NCBI RefSeq assembly: GCF_002259705.1
Contig: NZ_MWWT01000001.1
Location: 248,001-312,000, forward strand
Source of the DNA: Alloscardovia macacae
GTDB taxonomy: Bacteria > Actinomycetota > Actinomycetes > Actinomycetales > Bifidobacteriaceae
Reading direction: 5' to 3'
DNA: 64,000 nucleotides
The position numbers were made by a program, and so were the translations under genes. Under the pieces are notes generated by a model, which saw only the letters and a list, made by a program, of their open reading frames with translations, did not search any database and was not told the origin of the DNA. Positions 54,601 through 63,233 of this stretch are shown here, in pieces; within the stretch, counting starts at the first letter, position 1, and the number at the start of each line of letters is the position of its first letter.

Positions 54601-55965
54601 CTAGTTCTTAAAGCTATGCACCGGTGCTGGGATATGCCCGCCGCGGTAGACGAACTCCGAGCAGTCGGATGTGTTCACTGGCATGATAGGCGCGCGACCG
54701 AGCAAGCCGCCGAATTCCGCCATATCTCCTACCTTTTTGCCGATGACAGGGATAACGCGCACGGCAGTGGTCTTCTGATTAATCATGCCGATGGCTGCCT
54801 CGTCTGCGATGATTCCGGAGATGGTGGCCGCGCTCGTATCTCCTGGAATGGCTATCATGTCGAGGCCTACGGAGCATACGCACGTCATCGCTTCGAGCTT
54901 TTCGATGGTGAGGTTTCCGCTGACGGCCGCGTCGATCATGTTCTTATCCTCGGATACCGGGATAAACGCGCCGGACAGGCCGCCCACATAGCTGGATGCC
55001 ATGATTCCGCCCTTCTTCACCTGGTCGTTCAGCATGGCGAGAGCTGCGGTCGTTCCTGGTCCGCCTACCTGGGATAGGCCAATTTTTTCGAGAATTTCCC
55101 CTACAGAATCTCCGACGGCCGGGGTCGGTGCGAGGGACAGGTCGATGATGCCGAATGGGATACCCAAGCGCGCGGAGGCTTCCTGCGCGACGAGCTGGCC
55201 GACGCGTGTAATCTTAAACGCTGTGCGCTTGATGGTTTCGCACAGGAACTCGAAATCCTTCCCCTTTGCTTCATCCAGTGCTCGGGAGACTACTCCTGGG
55301 CCAGAAACACCCACATTAATCACAGCGTCGCCCTCGGTGACACCATGGAAAGCGCCAGCCATGAAAGGATTATCATCCGGAGCATTACAGAAGACCACGA
55401 GCTTCGCATTACCCAGCGAATCGGTATCTGCGGTCGCCTCAGAGACTTCGCGGATCACAGACCCCATGAGTGCGATGGCATCCATGTCGAGGCCAGTGCG
55501 CGTCGAGCCGACATTGACAGAAGCGCAGACGAAATCTGTACTGGACAGCGCTTTCGGAAGCGAGCGGATAAGCAGCTCTTCCGACGGCGTCATGCCCTTC
55601 GATACGAGCGCGGAAAAGCCGCCGAGGAAGTTCACGCCCACCGTTTTTGCGGCGCTGTCGAGCGTCTGGCAGATCTTCACGTAATCGTCCGTCGTGCGGC
55701 ACGCGCTCGCGCCGATGAGGGAAATAGGTGTGACGGAAATGCGTTTATTCACTATAGGAATGCCGTAGTCGCGCTCGATCTCTTCGCCGACCTTAATGAG
55801 GTCCTTCGCGTACGTGGTAATCTTCGTGTAAATCTTCTCGCAGACGGTGTCTACATCATCGCTGATGCAGTCGAGAAGCGAGATGCCCATGGTGATGGTG
55901 CGGACGTCGAGCTTCTCCTGCTCGATCATCTGATTCGTCTCGTGGACTTCCATGATATTCAGCAT
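54601..55965 (-). CDS. DUF711 / UPF0210 family protein
   Basis: A 454-residue protein of the UPF0210 (PFL-like) family, about the expected length. [20 protein letters not shown] at the start, [33 protein letters not shown]-type [11 protein letters not shown] and [15 protein letters not shown] are family features. The fold is related to glycyl-radical enzymes, but no radical Gly site is known and the function is unsettled. The upstream ACT-domain gene is its standard partner, 54 bases away on the same strand. GAGGAG precedes the ATG. Confidence 0.93.
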   Translation of the reverse strand: MLNIMEVHETNQMIEQEKLDVRTITMGISLLDCISDDVDTVCEKIYTKITTYAKDLIKVGEEIERDYGIPIVNKRISVTPISLIGASACRTTDDYVKICQTLDSAAKTVGVNFLGGFSALVSKGMTPSEELLIRSLPKALSSTDFVCASVNVGSTRTGLDMDAIALMGSVIREVSEATADTDSLGNAKLVVFCNAPDDNPFMAGAFHGVTEGDAVINVGVSGPGVVSRALDEAKGKDFEFLCETIKRTAFKITRVGQLVAQEASARLGIPFGIIDLSLAPTPAVGDSVGEILEKIGLSQVGGPGTTAALAMLNDQVKKGGIMASSYVGGLSGAFIPVSEDKNMIDAAVSGNLTIEKLEAMTCVCSVGLDMIAIPGDTSAATISGIIADEAAIGMINQKTTAVRVIPVIGKKVGDMAEFGGLLGRAPIMPVNTSDCSEFVYRGGHIPAPVHSFKN

Positions 55966-56019
55966 GGGAAAGTCTCCTCTTTATAGTCGTAGGGTCTATG
56001 CTGGGGTGCAGTGGCAGTG

Positions 56020-56292
56020 CTAAATGCGATGCATCTTCGTGAAGATTTCTTCGCGCTGGCAGCGCACATTCACGCCTATCTCATCACCGAGAGTGGCGAG
56101 CTGTTCGGCGAGGTCAGCGAAAGGCACAGTGGAATCCGAGTAATCCACGATCATCATCATGTTAAAGAAGCCGTCGATGATGGTCTGGGATATGTCCAGA
56201 ACGTTTACATGAGAGTTAGACAGGTGGGTGCACACGCGTGCGATGATGCCCACAGTATCCTGGCCTACGACGGTGATAATGGCTTTATTCAT
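56020..56292 (-). CDS. ACT-domain protein (UPF0237 family)
   Basis: A 90-residue single ACT domain: KAIITVVGQDTVGIIARVC and VNVLDISQTIIDGFFNMMMI. ACT domains bind amino acids or small ligands. Its constant pairing with DUF711 suggests that it is a regulatory subunit for that protein. GGATTCGCC precedes the ATG, a poor binding site. Confidence 0.95.
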   Translation of the reverse strand: MNKAIITVVGQDTVGIIARVCTHLSNSHVNVLDISQTIIDGFFNMMMIVDYSDSTVPFADLAEQLATLGDEIGVNVRCQREEIFTKMHRI

Positions 56293-56419
56293 GGCGAATC
56301 CTTCATGTCTGTACGAGCGAAAACCGTAGTATCTAGTATAAAGGTGCGCGCGGAAGTGTGGGGGATGGGGTGGGGTGGTGAGGTGGGACGGTGTGGTGCG
56401 AGGTGCGGGGTGGTGGGGG

Positions 56420-56512
56420 TGCGTTGTGTGTAAATCGTCTCATGTGCAGTCTGCAGGACTGGAAAAATCCAAAAAAGTGGGTGCAGAAGTGAGACGATTT
56501 ACACACAACGCA
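56420..56512. repeat. Long inverted repeat E with G-rich left flank
   Basis: 23-base perfect arms: 56420-56442 (containing GCGTTGTGTGTAAATCGTCT) and 56490-56512, loop 47 bases. A G-rich tract (56359-56419; G-runs of 5, 4, 4 and 3) runs up to it. The arm shares 17 of 22 bases with element D. Together with the array that follows it fills the gene-free stretch 56293-56894. Confidence 0.88.
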
Positions 56513-56536
56513 CGGTGCGGGAGGAGAATCAGGCGG

Positions 56537-56755
56537 TTTCGGGCTAATGCCGACGCTGGGGCGCGAAGTTGTTCTGCACTTTCGGGCTAAACCCGACACA
56601 AGGTTCCGCCGGCACCCGAGCTATAACACAAAAGTCTTACTATTTCAGCCAAACCATGCGAGATCGAATCGGCAGCCGAAGAGGCGCGTGTCGGGATTAG
56701 CCCAAAAGTGCAGGAGGCCAGAACTGCCAGTGTCGGGATTAGCCCAAAAGTCGAG
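56537..56755. repeat. Nested inverted array of four TTTYGGGCTAATCCCGACAC units
   Basis: Units at 56537-56556 and 56574-56599 read forward; units at 56688-56713 and 56730-56755 read reverse. The inner pair matches over 26 bases with two differences (CTGCACTTTYGGGCTAAWCC). The whole can fold as a double-armed hairpin. No reading frame of note is inside. AAAATACACAG then repeats twice (56756-56777). Confidence 0.85.
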
Positions 56756-56804
56756 AAAATACACAGAAAATACACAAAAGCACACACGCTGAGCGAAAAG
56801 AAAA

Positions 56805-56839
56805 GTGGTGACGGAAGAGCGAACCCTTCCAGTCACCAC
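56805..56839 (-). terminator. Terminator of trmL
   Basis: GTGGTGAC plus GGAAG pairs with CTTCC plus GTCACCAC around one bulged A; on the minus strand CTTTTCTTTTC follows. Confidence 0.85.
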
Positions 56840-56894
56840 GACGCGACATATAAATGTCATCTATAAGTATACTCGCGCGCCCCTACAGAAGCCC

Positions 56895-57590
56895 CTACAG
56901 CTCCTCGCTCTCGCCCGCTCCTGCGAAGTCGAGCTGGCGCCATGCCTCATACAGGGCGATGGACGCCGTATTCGTGAGGTTCAGGGAGCGCAGGCTCGGA
57001 CGCATAGGGAGTTTCACCTGCTCAGCCACGTGCGGTCCGAAGAACACATCCATCGGGTCAGGAATGCCACCAGGCTCCGGGCCGAAGAGCAGAATGTCAT
57101 TCGGCTGGTACTGCACTTCGGTATAAGTCTTCGTCGCATGCGCGGTAAAGGCGATGATGCGAGAATCTGGCATGGCTTCCACCATGGCTTCGAAGCTCGG
57201 ATGGATAACGACGTGTGCCATGTCGTGGTAGTCGAGCCCTGCACGGCGCAGCTTCGTATCCTTGAGGTCGAAGCCGAGTGGCTCGATGAGGTGCAGAATG
57301 GATCCAGTCACAGCGCACAGGCGGATGGCGGAACCCGTATTTCCCGGAATGCGTGGCTCGTAGAAGCACAGGTGTGGTACTGCGGTGACGCGCTTGCTCG
57401 CTTCTATGGCGGTGAGCATGGTATCTGAGACAGTAATGGGGTTTCCGTGGGCGTCCGTAATGAGTTCATCGGGAGCATAGGACTTCTTCCGGTAGCCGTA
57501 CTCGAACATGGCTTCTGGGGCCTGGGGAGGAGCCTGTGTAGGCTGGTTTCCAGACACAGGGGTGCTGCTGGCTTGCATTTCATTAGTCAT
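56895..57590 (-). CDS. trmL: tRNA (cytidine/uridine-34-2'-O)-methyltransferase, TrmL type
   Basis: A 231-residue SPOUT methyltransferase. The C-terminal 155 residues are TrmL-like: LCFYEPRIPGNTGSAIRLCA, FGPEPGGIPDP (SAM knot) and RSLNLTNTASIALYEAWRQ. It methylates the wobble ribose of tRNA-Leu in known cases. The first 75 residues (Gln/Pro-rich, then YGYRKKSYAPDELITDA) are an added N-terminal part. The start ATG 57590 lies 7 bases after TATTCT on the minus strand and lacks a ribosome binding site. The promoter is shared back-to-back with mutY. Confidence 0.88.
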   Translation of the reverse strand: MTNEMQASSTPVSGNQPTQAPPQAPEAMFEYGYRKKSYAPDELITDAHGNPITVSDTMLTAIEASKRVTAVPHLCFYEPRIPGNTGSAIRLCAVTGSILHLIEPLGFDLKDTKLRRAGLDYHDMAHVVIHPSFEAMVEAMPDSRIIAFTAHATKTYTEVQYQPNDILLFGPEPGGIPDPMDVFFGPHVAEQVKLPMRPSLRSLNLTNTASIALYEAWRQLDFAGAGESEEL

Positions 57591-57609
57591 ATGCATGAGA
57601 ATAGTAAGG
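57591..57609. promoter_or_regulatory. Overlapping divergent -10 boxes of trmL and mutY
   Basis: Only 19 bases separate the two start codons. AGAATA (57598-57603) reads TATTCT on the minus strand, 7 bases from the trmL ATG; GAGAAT (57597-57602) lies 7 bases from the mutY ATG. So one hexamer appears to serve both directions. TTGCAT at 57573-57578, inside trmL, is a possible mutY -35 with 18-base spacing. Confidence 0.6.
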
Positions 57610-58545
57610 ATGACAGACCAGACAGCCGTAGAATCCGTAGAAGAGACCGTAGAAGAATCCGTAGAAGAGACCTCTCGCATGCTCTACCCACTCCTCGCTC
57701 AGTGGTGGCAGGAAAATGCCCGGGACTTTCCGTGGCGCTTCGGGAAGACGGATGCGTGGGGTGTCCTGCTTTCTGAAGTGATGAGCCAGCAGACTCCTAT
57801 GACGCGAGTGCTGCCCTACTGGATGAGCTGGATGGACGTGTGGCCTACACCGCGTGCGCTCAGCGAGGCGACGCCGGCGGAGGTGATTACCGCCTGGGGG
57901 ACTCTTGGATATCCGAGGCGCGCGCTGAGGCTACGCGAGTGTGCGCAGGCTATAGTAGAGCGGCATGCGGGACACGTGCCCGATGCGTATGAGGACCTCG
58001 TCGCGCTTCCGGGAATTGGAGACTATACAGCCAGCGCGGTCCTCGCTTTTCACTACCAGCAGCGCATCCCCGTTCTGGATACGAACGTGCGGCGCGTGCT
58101 GACGCGGGCGCTCGACGGGCAGGAGTCGCGCGGCAGGTCGGCGACGGCGCGCGAAAAGCAGCTCGCCGGGCGCGCGCTGCCGGCTGATCGGGCGCGTTCC
58201 GTGCTGTGGAATCAGGCGACGATGGAGCTCGGCGCGACCGTCTGCACGGCGAAAAATCCGAACTGTGATGCGTGCCCGCTGCGTGCACGCTGTGCGTTCG
58301 CGGCGGCGGGCTGGCCGGGGCTCGGGCAGAAGCGTACGCGCGCGAAGCAGAGTTTCGCGGGAACGAACAGGCAGGTGCGCGGGCTTATTCTGAAAGCTCT
58401 GCGCGCTGAGCCCACGCATGAGCTGAGCTACGAGAGGGTGCGCGGCGTGTGGGCGGATGCCGTCCAGCTCGATGCCTGCATAGCGAGCCTCGACGAGGAC
58501 GGACTCGTGGTCATTCGCGCGGACCATAGCGTCGCGCTGCCGTAA
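57610..58545 (+). CDS. mutY: A/G-specific adenine glycosylase
   Basis: A 311-residue MutY that removes adenine mispaired with 8-oxoguanine. ARDFPWRF, SEVMSQQTPMTRVLPYW (catalytic Glu) and LVALPGIGDYTASAVLAF (helix-hairpin-helix with catalytic Asp further on in VLDTNVRRVL) are clear. The Fe-S loop is C-x6-C-x2-C-x5-C (CTAKNPNCDACPLRARC). The C-terminal NUDIX-like domain of larger MutY proteins is mostly missing, as in other actinobacteria. The N-terminus has an EESVEET repeat. ATG 57610 is chosen for AAGG and the -10 position; ATG 57595 is also in frame. Confidence 0.93.
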   Translation: MTDQTAVESVEETVEESVEETSRMLYPLLAQWWQENARDFPWRFGKTDAWGVLLSEVMSQQTPMTRVLPYWMSWMDVWPTPRALSEATPAEVITAWGTLGYPRRALRLRECAQAIVERHAGHVPDAYEDLVALPGIGDYTASAVLAFHYQQRIPVLDTNVRRVLTRALDGQESRGRSATAREKQLAGRALPADRARSVLWNQATMELGATVCTAKNPNCDACPLRARCAFAAAGWPGLGQKRTRAKQSFAGTNRQVRGLILKALRAEPTHELSYERVRGVWADAVQLDACIASLDEDGLVVIRADHSVALP

Positions 58546-58576
58546 ATTGGCAGAACCGGCGAGTACACTAGAGCGC

Positions 58577-59269
58577 ATGAACGCACAGAACCGCCGCACA
58601 CCGAGCCGCCGCACGTATGCCGTCCGCCGAGCCGTCGCGCTCGTCATCCTGCTCGCCGTCCTGGCCGCGCTCGGCTGGGGCGTGGCCGCGCTCGCCTCGC
58701 GTGGACGGACCGCGCCGAGCGCTGCGTCCACCGCGAGCACGAGCCAGAAGAAGGTCAATTCTTCCTCCAGCACATCCGGCACATTCCGCTCGCAGAAGGC
58801 GAAGGACTCGGGAATCCCGGACTGCAGTGCGAACGACATGTCCGTCACGCTCAGTGCGGACCAAAGCCAGATATATGGCGGTGGGACGCTAAATCTCACG
58901 AAAAAATTCGAGCATAAAGGCTCCATGGACTGCCTCGTGGATACGAGCGACGCGTCCATGGTCGTGGTCATCTCGAACTCTCAGGGTGTGCAGGTCTGGC
59001 GTAGCGATGCCTGCCCGGCAGAAGCATCCAGCATCCTGCTCGGCCAGAATGATACGTATGAGAAGACGACCGCATGGAATGGCGTCATCTCGAATACCGC
59101 GGTGGATGATTCCATATCCTCGCGCGCTACAGTAAACACCGGCGGACATGGCTGCATGAATGCGGGCGAGCAGGCTCCTTACGCGCAGTCGGGGGACTAT
59201 ACTGCGCAGCTGGTGGATGTGAATGACGATTCAGTGAAGTCCGACCTTGTGCACTTTAGCATAGGATAG
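58577..59269 (+). CDS. Membrane-anchored extracytoplasmic protein of unknown function
   Basis: A 230-residue protein with a basic N-terminus, one membrane helix at about residues 18-42 and an Ala/Ser-rich linker. The outside domain from about residue 75 begins with PDCSANDMSVTLSADQSQIYGGGTL. Its cysteines (DCSAN, MDCLVD, DACPAE, GCMNA) could form two disulfides. The domain looks like a beta-sandwich. I do not recognise a named family. TACACT ends 7 bases before ATG 58577, which sets the start. Confidence 0.75.
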   Translation: MNAQNRRTPSRRTYAVRRAVALVILLAVLAALGWGVAALASRGRTAPSAASTASTSQKKVNSSSSTSGTFRSQKAKDSGIPDCSANDMSVTLSADQSQIYGGGTLNLTKKFEHKGSMDCLVDTSDASMVVVISNSQGVQVWRSDACPAEASSILLGQNDTYEKTTAWNGVISNTAVDDSISSRATVNTGGHGCMNAGEQAPYAQSGDYTAQLVDVNDDSVKSDLVHFSIG

Positions 59270-59291
59270 CTGTGCGTCCTACGAAATCCTC

Positions 59292-60824
59292 TTACGAAAG
59301 CTTCAGCTCGCGTACGACGTCGGCGAGACTGCTCACTTCTACGATGCTCACCTCACCTGGGCGTTCATAGCGCAGGCCGCCGCGTGCGCGCGGTACGAGA
59401 ATGCGGGTAAAGCCGAGGCGTGCAGCTTCTCGAATCCTATGCTGAATGCGAGGAACTGGGCGCACCTGGCCGGTGAGGGATATCTCACCTATAGCCGCCG
59501 TCGTCCGGGGTATGGGCTTCTGCGCGGCTGCGCTCGCCAGCGCTGCGACGATGGCGAGGTCACACGCCGGCTCTTTCGCCTGTCCGCCGGCGATGGTGGA
59601 GACGTAGAGGTCTTTTCCCAGCAGATTCACGTGTGCATGACGGTACAGGACTGCCACGAGCATGGCAAGCCGGTTCGTATCCACACCATTGGTCGCGCGT
59701 CTCGGTGCTGGCAGAACAGAGTCTGTGACGAGAGTCTGCACTTCTATGGGAAGGCTGCGGTGGCCGTCTATGGTGAAGCTCACACAGGTGCCGGCAGGAG
59801 CAGCGTTTTCTGCATCGGTGCCATCGCTCATGAACAGGCCACTCGGGTCTTTCACTTCCTCGATGCCCTCGCCGCTCATGTCGAAGCAGCCCACTTCATC
59901 CGTAGGTCCGAAGCGGTTTTTCACTGCGCGCAGGAGGCGCAGTGCGGTCTGGGGGTCTCCCTCGAACTGGCAGACCACATCCACGAGATGCTCGAGCGTG
60001 CGCGGTCCCGCTATGGACCCATCCTTCGTGACATGGCCCACGAGTAAGAGTGGGATATCCTGCGCTTTCGCCACGTCGATGAGTGCAGTGGCCACTTCGC
60101 GCACCTGAGTGGAGCCGCCTGGAATGCCGTCCACTCGGGAGGAGTGAATGGTCTGTGCGGAGTCCACGATGGCCAGAGCTGGCTTTTCCTGGGCTATGAG
60201 GGTGACCACTGTGTCGAGGTCTGTGGTGGAGGCGAGCAGAAGATTCTCCTGCATGGCTCCTATGCGCATGGCGCGCATGCGTATCTGGGCGAGAGACTCT
60301 TCGCCGGAGATGTAGAGGACGGAAGCGGGCTTTTCGTCCTCGCCACTCTCGCCACTCTTACCACTCTCGCCGCTCTCACCACTCGCCGCGCCCACGGTGG
60401 CTACCCCCACGGTGGCTGCCACATGTCCTGCGGTCTCGAGTAGAAGAGTGGACTTTCCTACCCCCGGCTCACCAGCCATAAGAATGACTGCTCCAGGCAC
60501 GATGCCGCCGCCGAGCACGCGGTCATACTCGCTAAAGCCGGTAGGAATGCGCTCGGCAGGCTGAAGCGTGGTATCCGTGGCGGCACGCATGAGGTCCTTC
60601 ATGGATACGGCGCCTAATCCTGCGCTGGTGCCGACTCCTCTGCCAGTAACGCCAGCCCCCGCGGCCGTCGTCCTGCTCGCGCCGCCGCGTGCAGTAGGAG
60701 TTACGCGTGCTTCATGGAATTCTTCTATAGTTCCCCACTCGCCGCAGTTCGGGCAGCGGCCGAACCACTTCGAGCCGCTCCACCCGCACTCGGAGCAGAG
60801 GAACTGAGAAGAAGATTTCGCCAT
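59292..60824 (-). CDS. radA: DNA repair protein RadA
   Basis: A 510-residue RadA that aids branch migration in recombination. The zinc finger CSECGWSGSKWFGRCPNCG at residues 10-28 opens the protein. Walker A GEPGVGKSTLLLE, the RadA motif KNRFGPTDEVG near 290, and the Lon-like C-terminal domain (GEISLTGQVRPV, REAARLGF) follow. An insert of S-G-E triplets sits at about residues 148-162 in the RecA-like domain. The start at ATG 60824 gives the normal N-terminus; the longer upstream frame is an artefact. Confidence 0.96.
   Translation of the reverse strand: MAKSSSQFLCSECGWSGSKWFGRCPNCGEWGTIEEFHEARVTPTARGGASRTTAAGAGVTGRGVGTSAGLGAVSMKDLMRAATDTTLQPAERIPTGFSEYDRVLGGGIVPGAVILMAGEPGVGKSTLLLETAGHVAATVGVATVGAASGESGESGKSGESGEDEKPASVLYISGEESLAQIRMRAMRIGAMQENLLLASTTDLDTVVTLIAQEKPALAIVDSAQTIHSSRVDGIPGGSTQVREVATALIDVAKAQDIPLLLVGHVTKDGSIAGPRTLEHLVDVVCQFEGDPQTALRLLRAVKNRFGPTDEVGCFDMSGEGIEEVKDPSGLFMSDGTDAENAAPAGTCVSFTIDGHRSLPIEVQTLVTDSVLPAPRRATNGVDTNRLAMLVAVLYRHAHVNLLGKDLYVSTIAGGQAKEPACDLAIVAALASAAAQKPIPRTTAAIGEISLTGQVRPVPRIQHRIREAARLGFTRILVPRARGGLRYERPGEVSIVEVSSLADVVRELKLS
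60339..60383 (-). repeat. 9-base tandem repeat inside radA
   Basis: Five 9-base units of the form CTCGCCACT, with small changes in units 3 to 5. On the coding strand they give repeated Ser-Gly-Glu. Loss or gain of a unit keeps the reading frame. Confidence 0.8.
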
Positions 60825-60889
60825 GGGATACTGCCTGCCTGTGTGTCGTGTGTGTCGGGGTGGTGGGGGGGGGAGTCTGTGTGTCCGTT

Positions 60890-61624
60890 CTAGGCCTGAG
60901 GCTGGGCGCTCGGACCGGCCTGATCGGCGCCCTGACCGGCACCCTGAGCACCCTGAGCCGCGGCCTGAGCAACCGCCGCCTGCTGATCCGCCTCCAGCGC
61001 CACGATGCCGCGGTAGAATGCCGCGCGCGTGGCCAGGTGGTATGGCGTGACGTAGAAGGATGCGAGGCCGAACGTGATGGCTACGAGCAGATACCAGCCG
61101 AGGAAGGACAGGTCGAGCACGAAAAGCTCCCACTTATGGCCGCGCATCATCTGCTTCGAGGCGGTGACTGCCTCGGCTCCGGTCACCTTATACCCCTGGC
61201 TCGCCCAGTCGTCCGTGAGGTAGTAACTCAGTGCATACGAGTACCGTGCGATGATGCCCGGGATAATGAGCAGCAGCGTCCACAGGAAGGTGAAGACCAC
61301 CGTCATCAGCCAGTTAATAAGCGTAGGAGCGGCCTTCCCATTCGTGAACGGCGAGGCGAGCTCCTGCCCGAAGCTACGATCCGTGCCGTCGAAGACGTGC
61401 AGGAAGATGAGCGTGAGAACGACGCCGGCCAGTGATATGGCCACGTCTCCGGTGAACGGCAGTCCGCGCCCACTATCCGAGGCGACGAGGGCGAGGATAC
61501 TCGGCACCATCACTACGCCTGTGACGAGCATGTACAGGAGCGTCAGGAGTACGGCGGACCCCCACTTTCCTTCGAGCGAGGCTTTTGCTTCGGCCTTCAG
61601 CAGGCTGCGGTCGAGGTGCTGCAT
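60890..61624 (-). CDS. DUF975-family membrane protein
   Basis: A 244-residue membrane protein with about five helices. SYALSYYLTDDWASQGY, ASKQMMRGHKWELFVLDLSF and FYVTPYHLATRAAFY are the DUF975 hallmarks. The tail is Ala/Gln/Gly-rich low complexity (AAAQGAQGAGQGADQAG). Function is not established for the family. AAAGGAGAACG precedes the ATG. Confidence 0.9.
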   Translation of the reverse strand: MQHLDRSLLKAEAKASLEGKWGSAVLLTLLYMLVTGVVMVPSILALVASDSGRGLPFTGDVAISLAGVVLTLIFLHVFDGTDRSFGQELASPFTNGKAAPTLINWLMTVVFTFLWTLLLIIPGIIARYSYALSYYLTDDWASQGYKVTGAEAVTASKQMMRGHKWELFVLDLSFLGWYLLVAITFGLASFYVTPYHLATRAAFYRGIVALEADQQAAVAQAAAQGAQGAGQGADQAGPSAQPQA

Positions 61625-61715
61625 ACGTTCTCCTTTTGTTCGTTTTCAGTGCGCTCTATTCTAGTATGCGGTACGTACGGTGTCCGCCGTCGTAATGCCG
61701 TGGGACAATTTACCT

Positions 61716-62384
61716 ATGACTAATGAATCTCTTCAGCAGAAGGATGCTCCAGCGCCGGATGAGAAGGCGTCTGATACGGTAGAAGAAGCCGTCGAGCAAC
61801 ATGATAAGGCGCATCGGTACAGGACTTTCGCCGTCGGGGGTATCCTCGTGGTGGTCGTGCTCGCCCTCGTCTCCGCATTCCTGTGGCCGGGCTGGGCTCT
61901 GCAGCCAGCGTCGAACAGCTCTGCCACTGCTTCGGGTAAAGATACTGTGGTAGCGGTCAGTCCTGTGGCCCTTCCGAATGATGCCACCACTTTGGCGAAA
62001 ATTCTCCCAGACTCTGTGGGAACGTATGCGCGTGGAGAGCTGAAGACTACCACGACATGGGATTCCAGCTCGCCTATCGAGCAGTATGAGGTGACGTATA
62101 CCTCGGGAGACAGTCAGGCAGACATCACTCTCACCTTCGCGCAGTGGTCCACTGCTGCACAGGCTACCGCGCAGTATGATGCGTTGCGTGGAGCACTTAC
62201 CGCGGGCACACTGGCCTCGGGGAAGGTTCATGTGAGCGGTCAGGAGACGGGAGATTACGAGATTCATGCAGATGAAGCAGATTCGACGAAGTCTGTGGTC
62301 GTCTGGAGGAATGATACGGTGGTCTTTGAAGCTAAGGGGCCGAAGAGTGCGGTGAATAGCTTCTACGCGGGTTTCCCGTACTAA
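61716..62384 (+). CDS. Membrane-anchored protein of unknown function
   Basis: A 222-residue protein: an acidic cytoplasmic N-terminus (residues 1-37), a membrane helix at about 40-62 and an outside domain. In that domain LPDSVGTYARGELKTTTTW and ITLTFAQWSTAAQATAQYD look like a small alpha/beta fold. I do not recognise a family. GACAAT lies 6 bases before ATG 61716 and there is no ribosome binding site, so the gene is probably leaderless; earlier in-frame starts are not used here. Confidence 0.75.
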   Translation: MTNESLQQKDAPAPDEKASDTVEEAVEQHDKAHRYRTFAVGGILVVVVLALVSAFLWPGWALQPASNSSATASGKDTVVAVSPVALPNDATTLAKILPDSVGTYARGELKTTTTWDSSSPIEQYEVTYTSGDSQADITLTFAQWSTAAQATAQYDALRGALTAGTLASGKVHVSGQETGDYEIHADEADSTKSVVVWRNDTVVFEAKGPKSAVNSFYAGFPY

Positions 62385-62483
62385 ATTTTCGGGATTTTTT
62401 CATGATTTTGCGCTCGAAAGGTGCATCAGTCGCTAAGCCGTAGTATCATAGGGAAAGTTGTCAATTAACTAGAGGAGGCTCTG

Positions 62484-62573
62484 ATGGGTTCGGTCATCAA
62501 GAAGCGTCGCAAGCGGATGAGCAAGAAGAAGCACCGCAAACTGCTGCGTAAGACTCGCCACCAGCGTAAGTAG
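62484..62573 (+). CDS. Small ribosomal protein bS22 (AURKAIP1/COX24-like)
   Basis: A 29-residue, extremely basic peptide: MGSVIKKRRKRMSKKKHRK followed by LLRKTRHQRK. This is the tiny actinobacterial 30S protein bS22, found near the decoding centre in mycobacterial ribosomes; the same motif occurs in mitochondrial AURKAIP1/COX24. GAGGAGG lies 6 bases before the ATG, and a strong terminator follows, so it is a single-gene unit with features of high expression. Confidence 0.92.
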   Translation: MGSVIKKRRKRMSKKKHRKLLRKTRHQRK

Positions 62574-62590
62574 TCTTAAATACATGCGTG

Positions 62591-62626
62591 AAAGGAGCAG
62601 ATTCCATTCGGAACCTGCTCCTTTTT
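62591..62626 (+). terminator. Terminator of bS22
   Basis: AAAGGAGCAG (62591-62600) pairs with CTGCTCCTTT, followed by TT. It may also slow transcripts of the convergent ubiX. Confidence 0.92.
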
Positions 62627-62651
62627 CGTATCCTCACACGAAGAGCGAAGT

Positions 62652-63233
62652 CTATCTCTCCTCAAGTCCTTCCCAGCCTTGATATCCCGAAGCAGTGATG
62701 CCGAAAGGGGACAGAAGTCGAGCGGCGATGGAATAGGTCATCTCCTCGATGGACGTATAGTGCCCGTAGAAGTTCATAACGGGTGGCATGATACGCACTC
62801 CCGGAATGCTCGAAAGCTCCTGCATATTTCTCAGGTGGATGGGGCTGAGCGGACTTTCTCGAGTGCACAGGACGAGTGGACGCTGTTCCTTGATGGTCAC
62901 ATCGGCAGCACGCAGGAGAAGATTCTCTGCATAGCCACTGTGTATGCCGGCCAGAGTTTTCATCGAGCAGGGAACGACCACCATTCCTGCGGTAGGGTAA
63001 GAGCCGCTTGCAGGACGTGCGCCTATCTCTGTAGGCTCATACCAGTCATCCGCGAGCTCGCGAACGTCGGAGACACTGAGCCCCGTCTCCCACTGAAGAG
63101 TGGTCTGGGAGCTGTCGCTCAGAATGAGTGTAGAGCGCCAGCCATCATCCGCATTTTCTCGAATAATGCGCAGTACATCGATGAGCAGCGGGAGTCCGCT
63201 AGCTCCGGTAGCTCCTACGATAATGCGTTTCAT
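62652..63233 (-). CDS. ubiX: Flavin prenyltransferase UbiX
   Basis: A 193-residue flavoprotein that makes prenylated FMN, the cofactor of UbiD decarboxylases. KRIIVGATGASGLPLLIDVL binds FMN; VVPCSMKTLAGIHSGYAENLLLRAADV and RPLVLCTRESPLSPIHLRNM are the family signatures. Its ATG overlaps the stop of the ubiD-type gene by 4 bases (ATGA), so the pair is translationally coupled. In bacteria with such pairs the substrate is often a phenolic acid rather than a ubiquinone precursor; this Gram-positive should make no ubiquinone. Confidence 0.95.
   Translation of the reverse strand: MKRIIVGATGASGLPLLIDVLRIIRENADDGWRSTLILSDSSQTTLQWETGLSVSDVRELADDWYEPTEIGARPASGSYPTAGMVVVPCSMKTLAGIHSGYAENLLLRAADVTIKEQRPLVLCTRESPLSPIHLRNMQELSSIPGVRIMPPVMNFYGHYTSIEEMTYSIAARLLSPFGITASGYQGWEGLEER

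Noticed and set aside
56537-56755. tRNA-like or riboswitch structure behind trmL
   Set aside because: The fold comes from simple inverted copies of one unit; no conserved tRNA loop or known aptamer core could be found.
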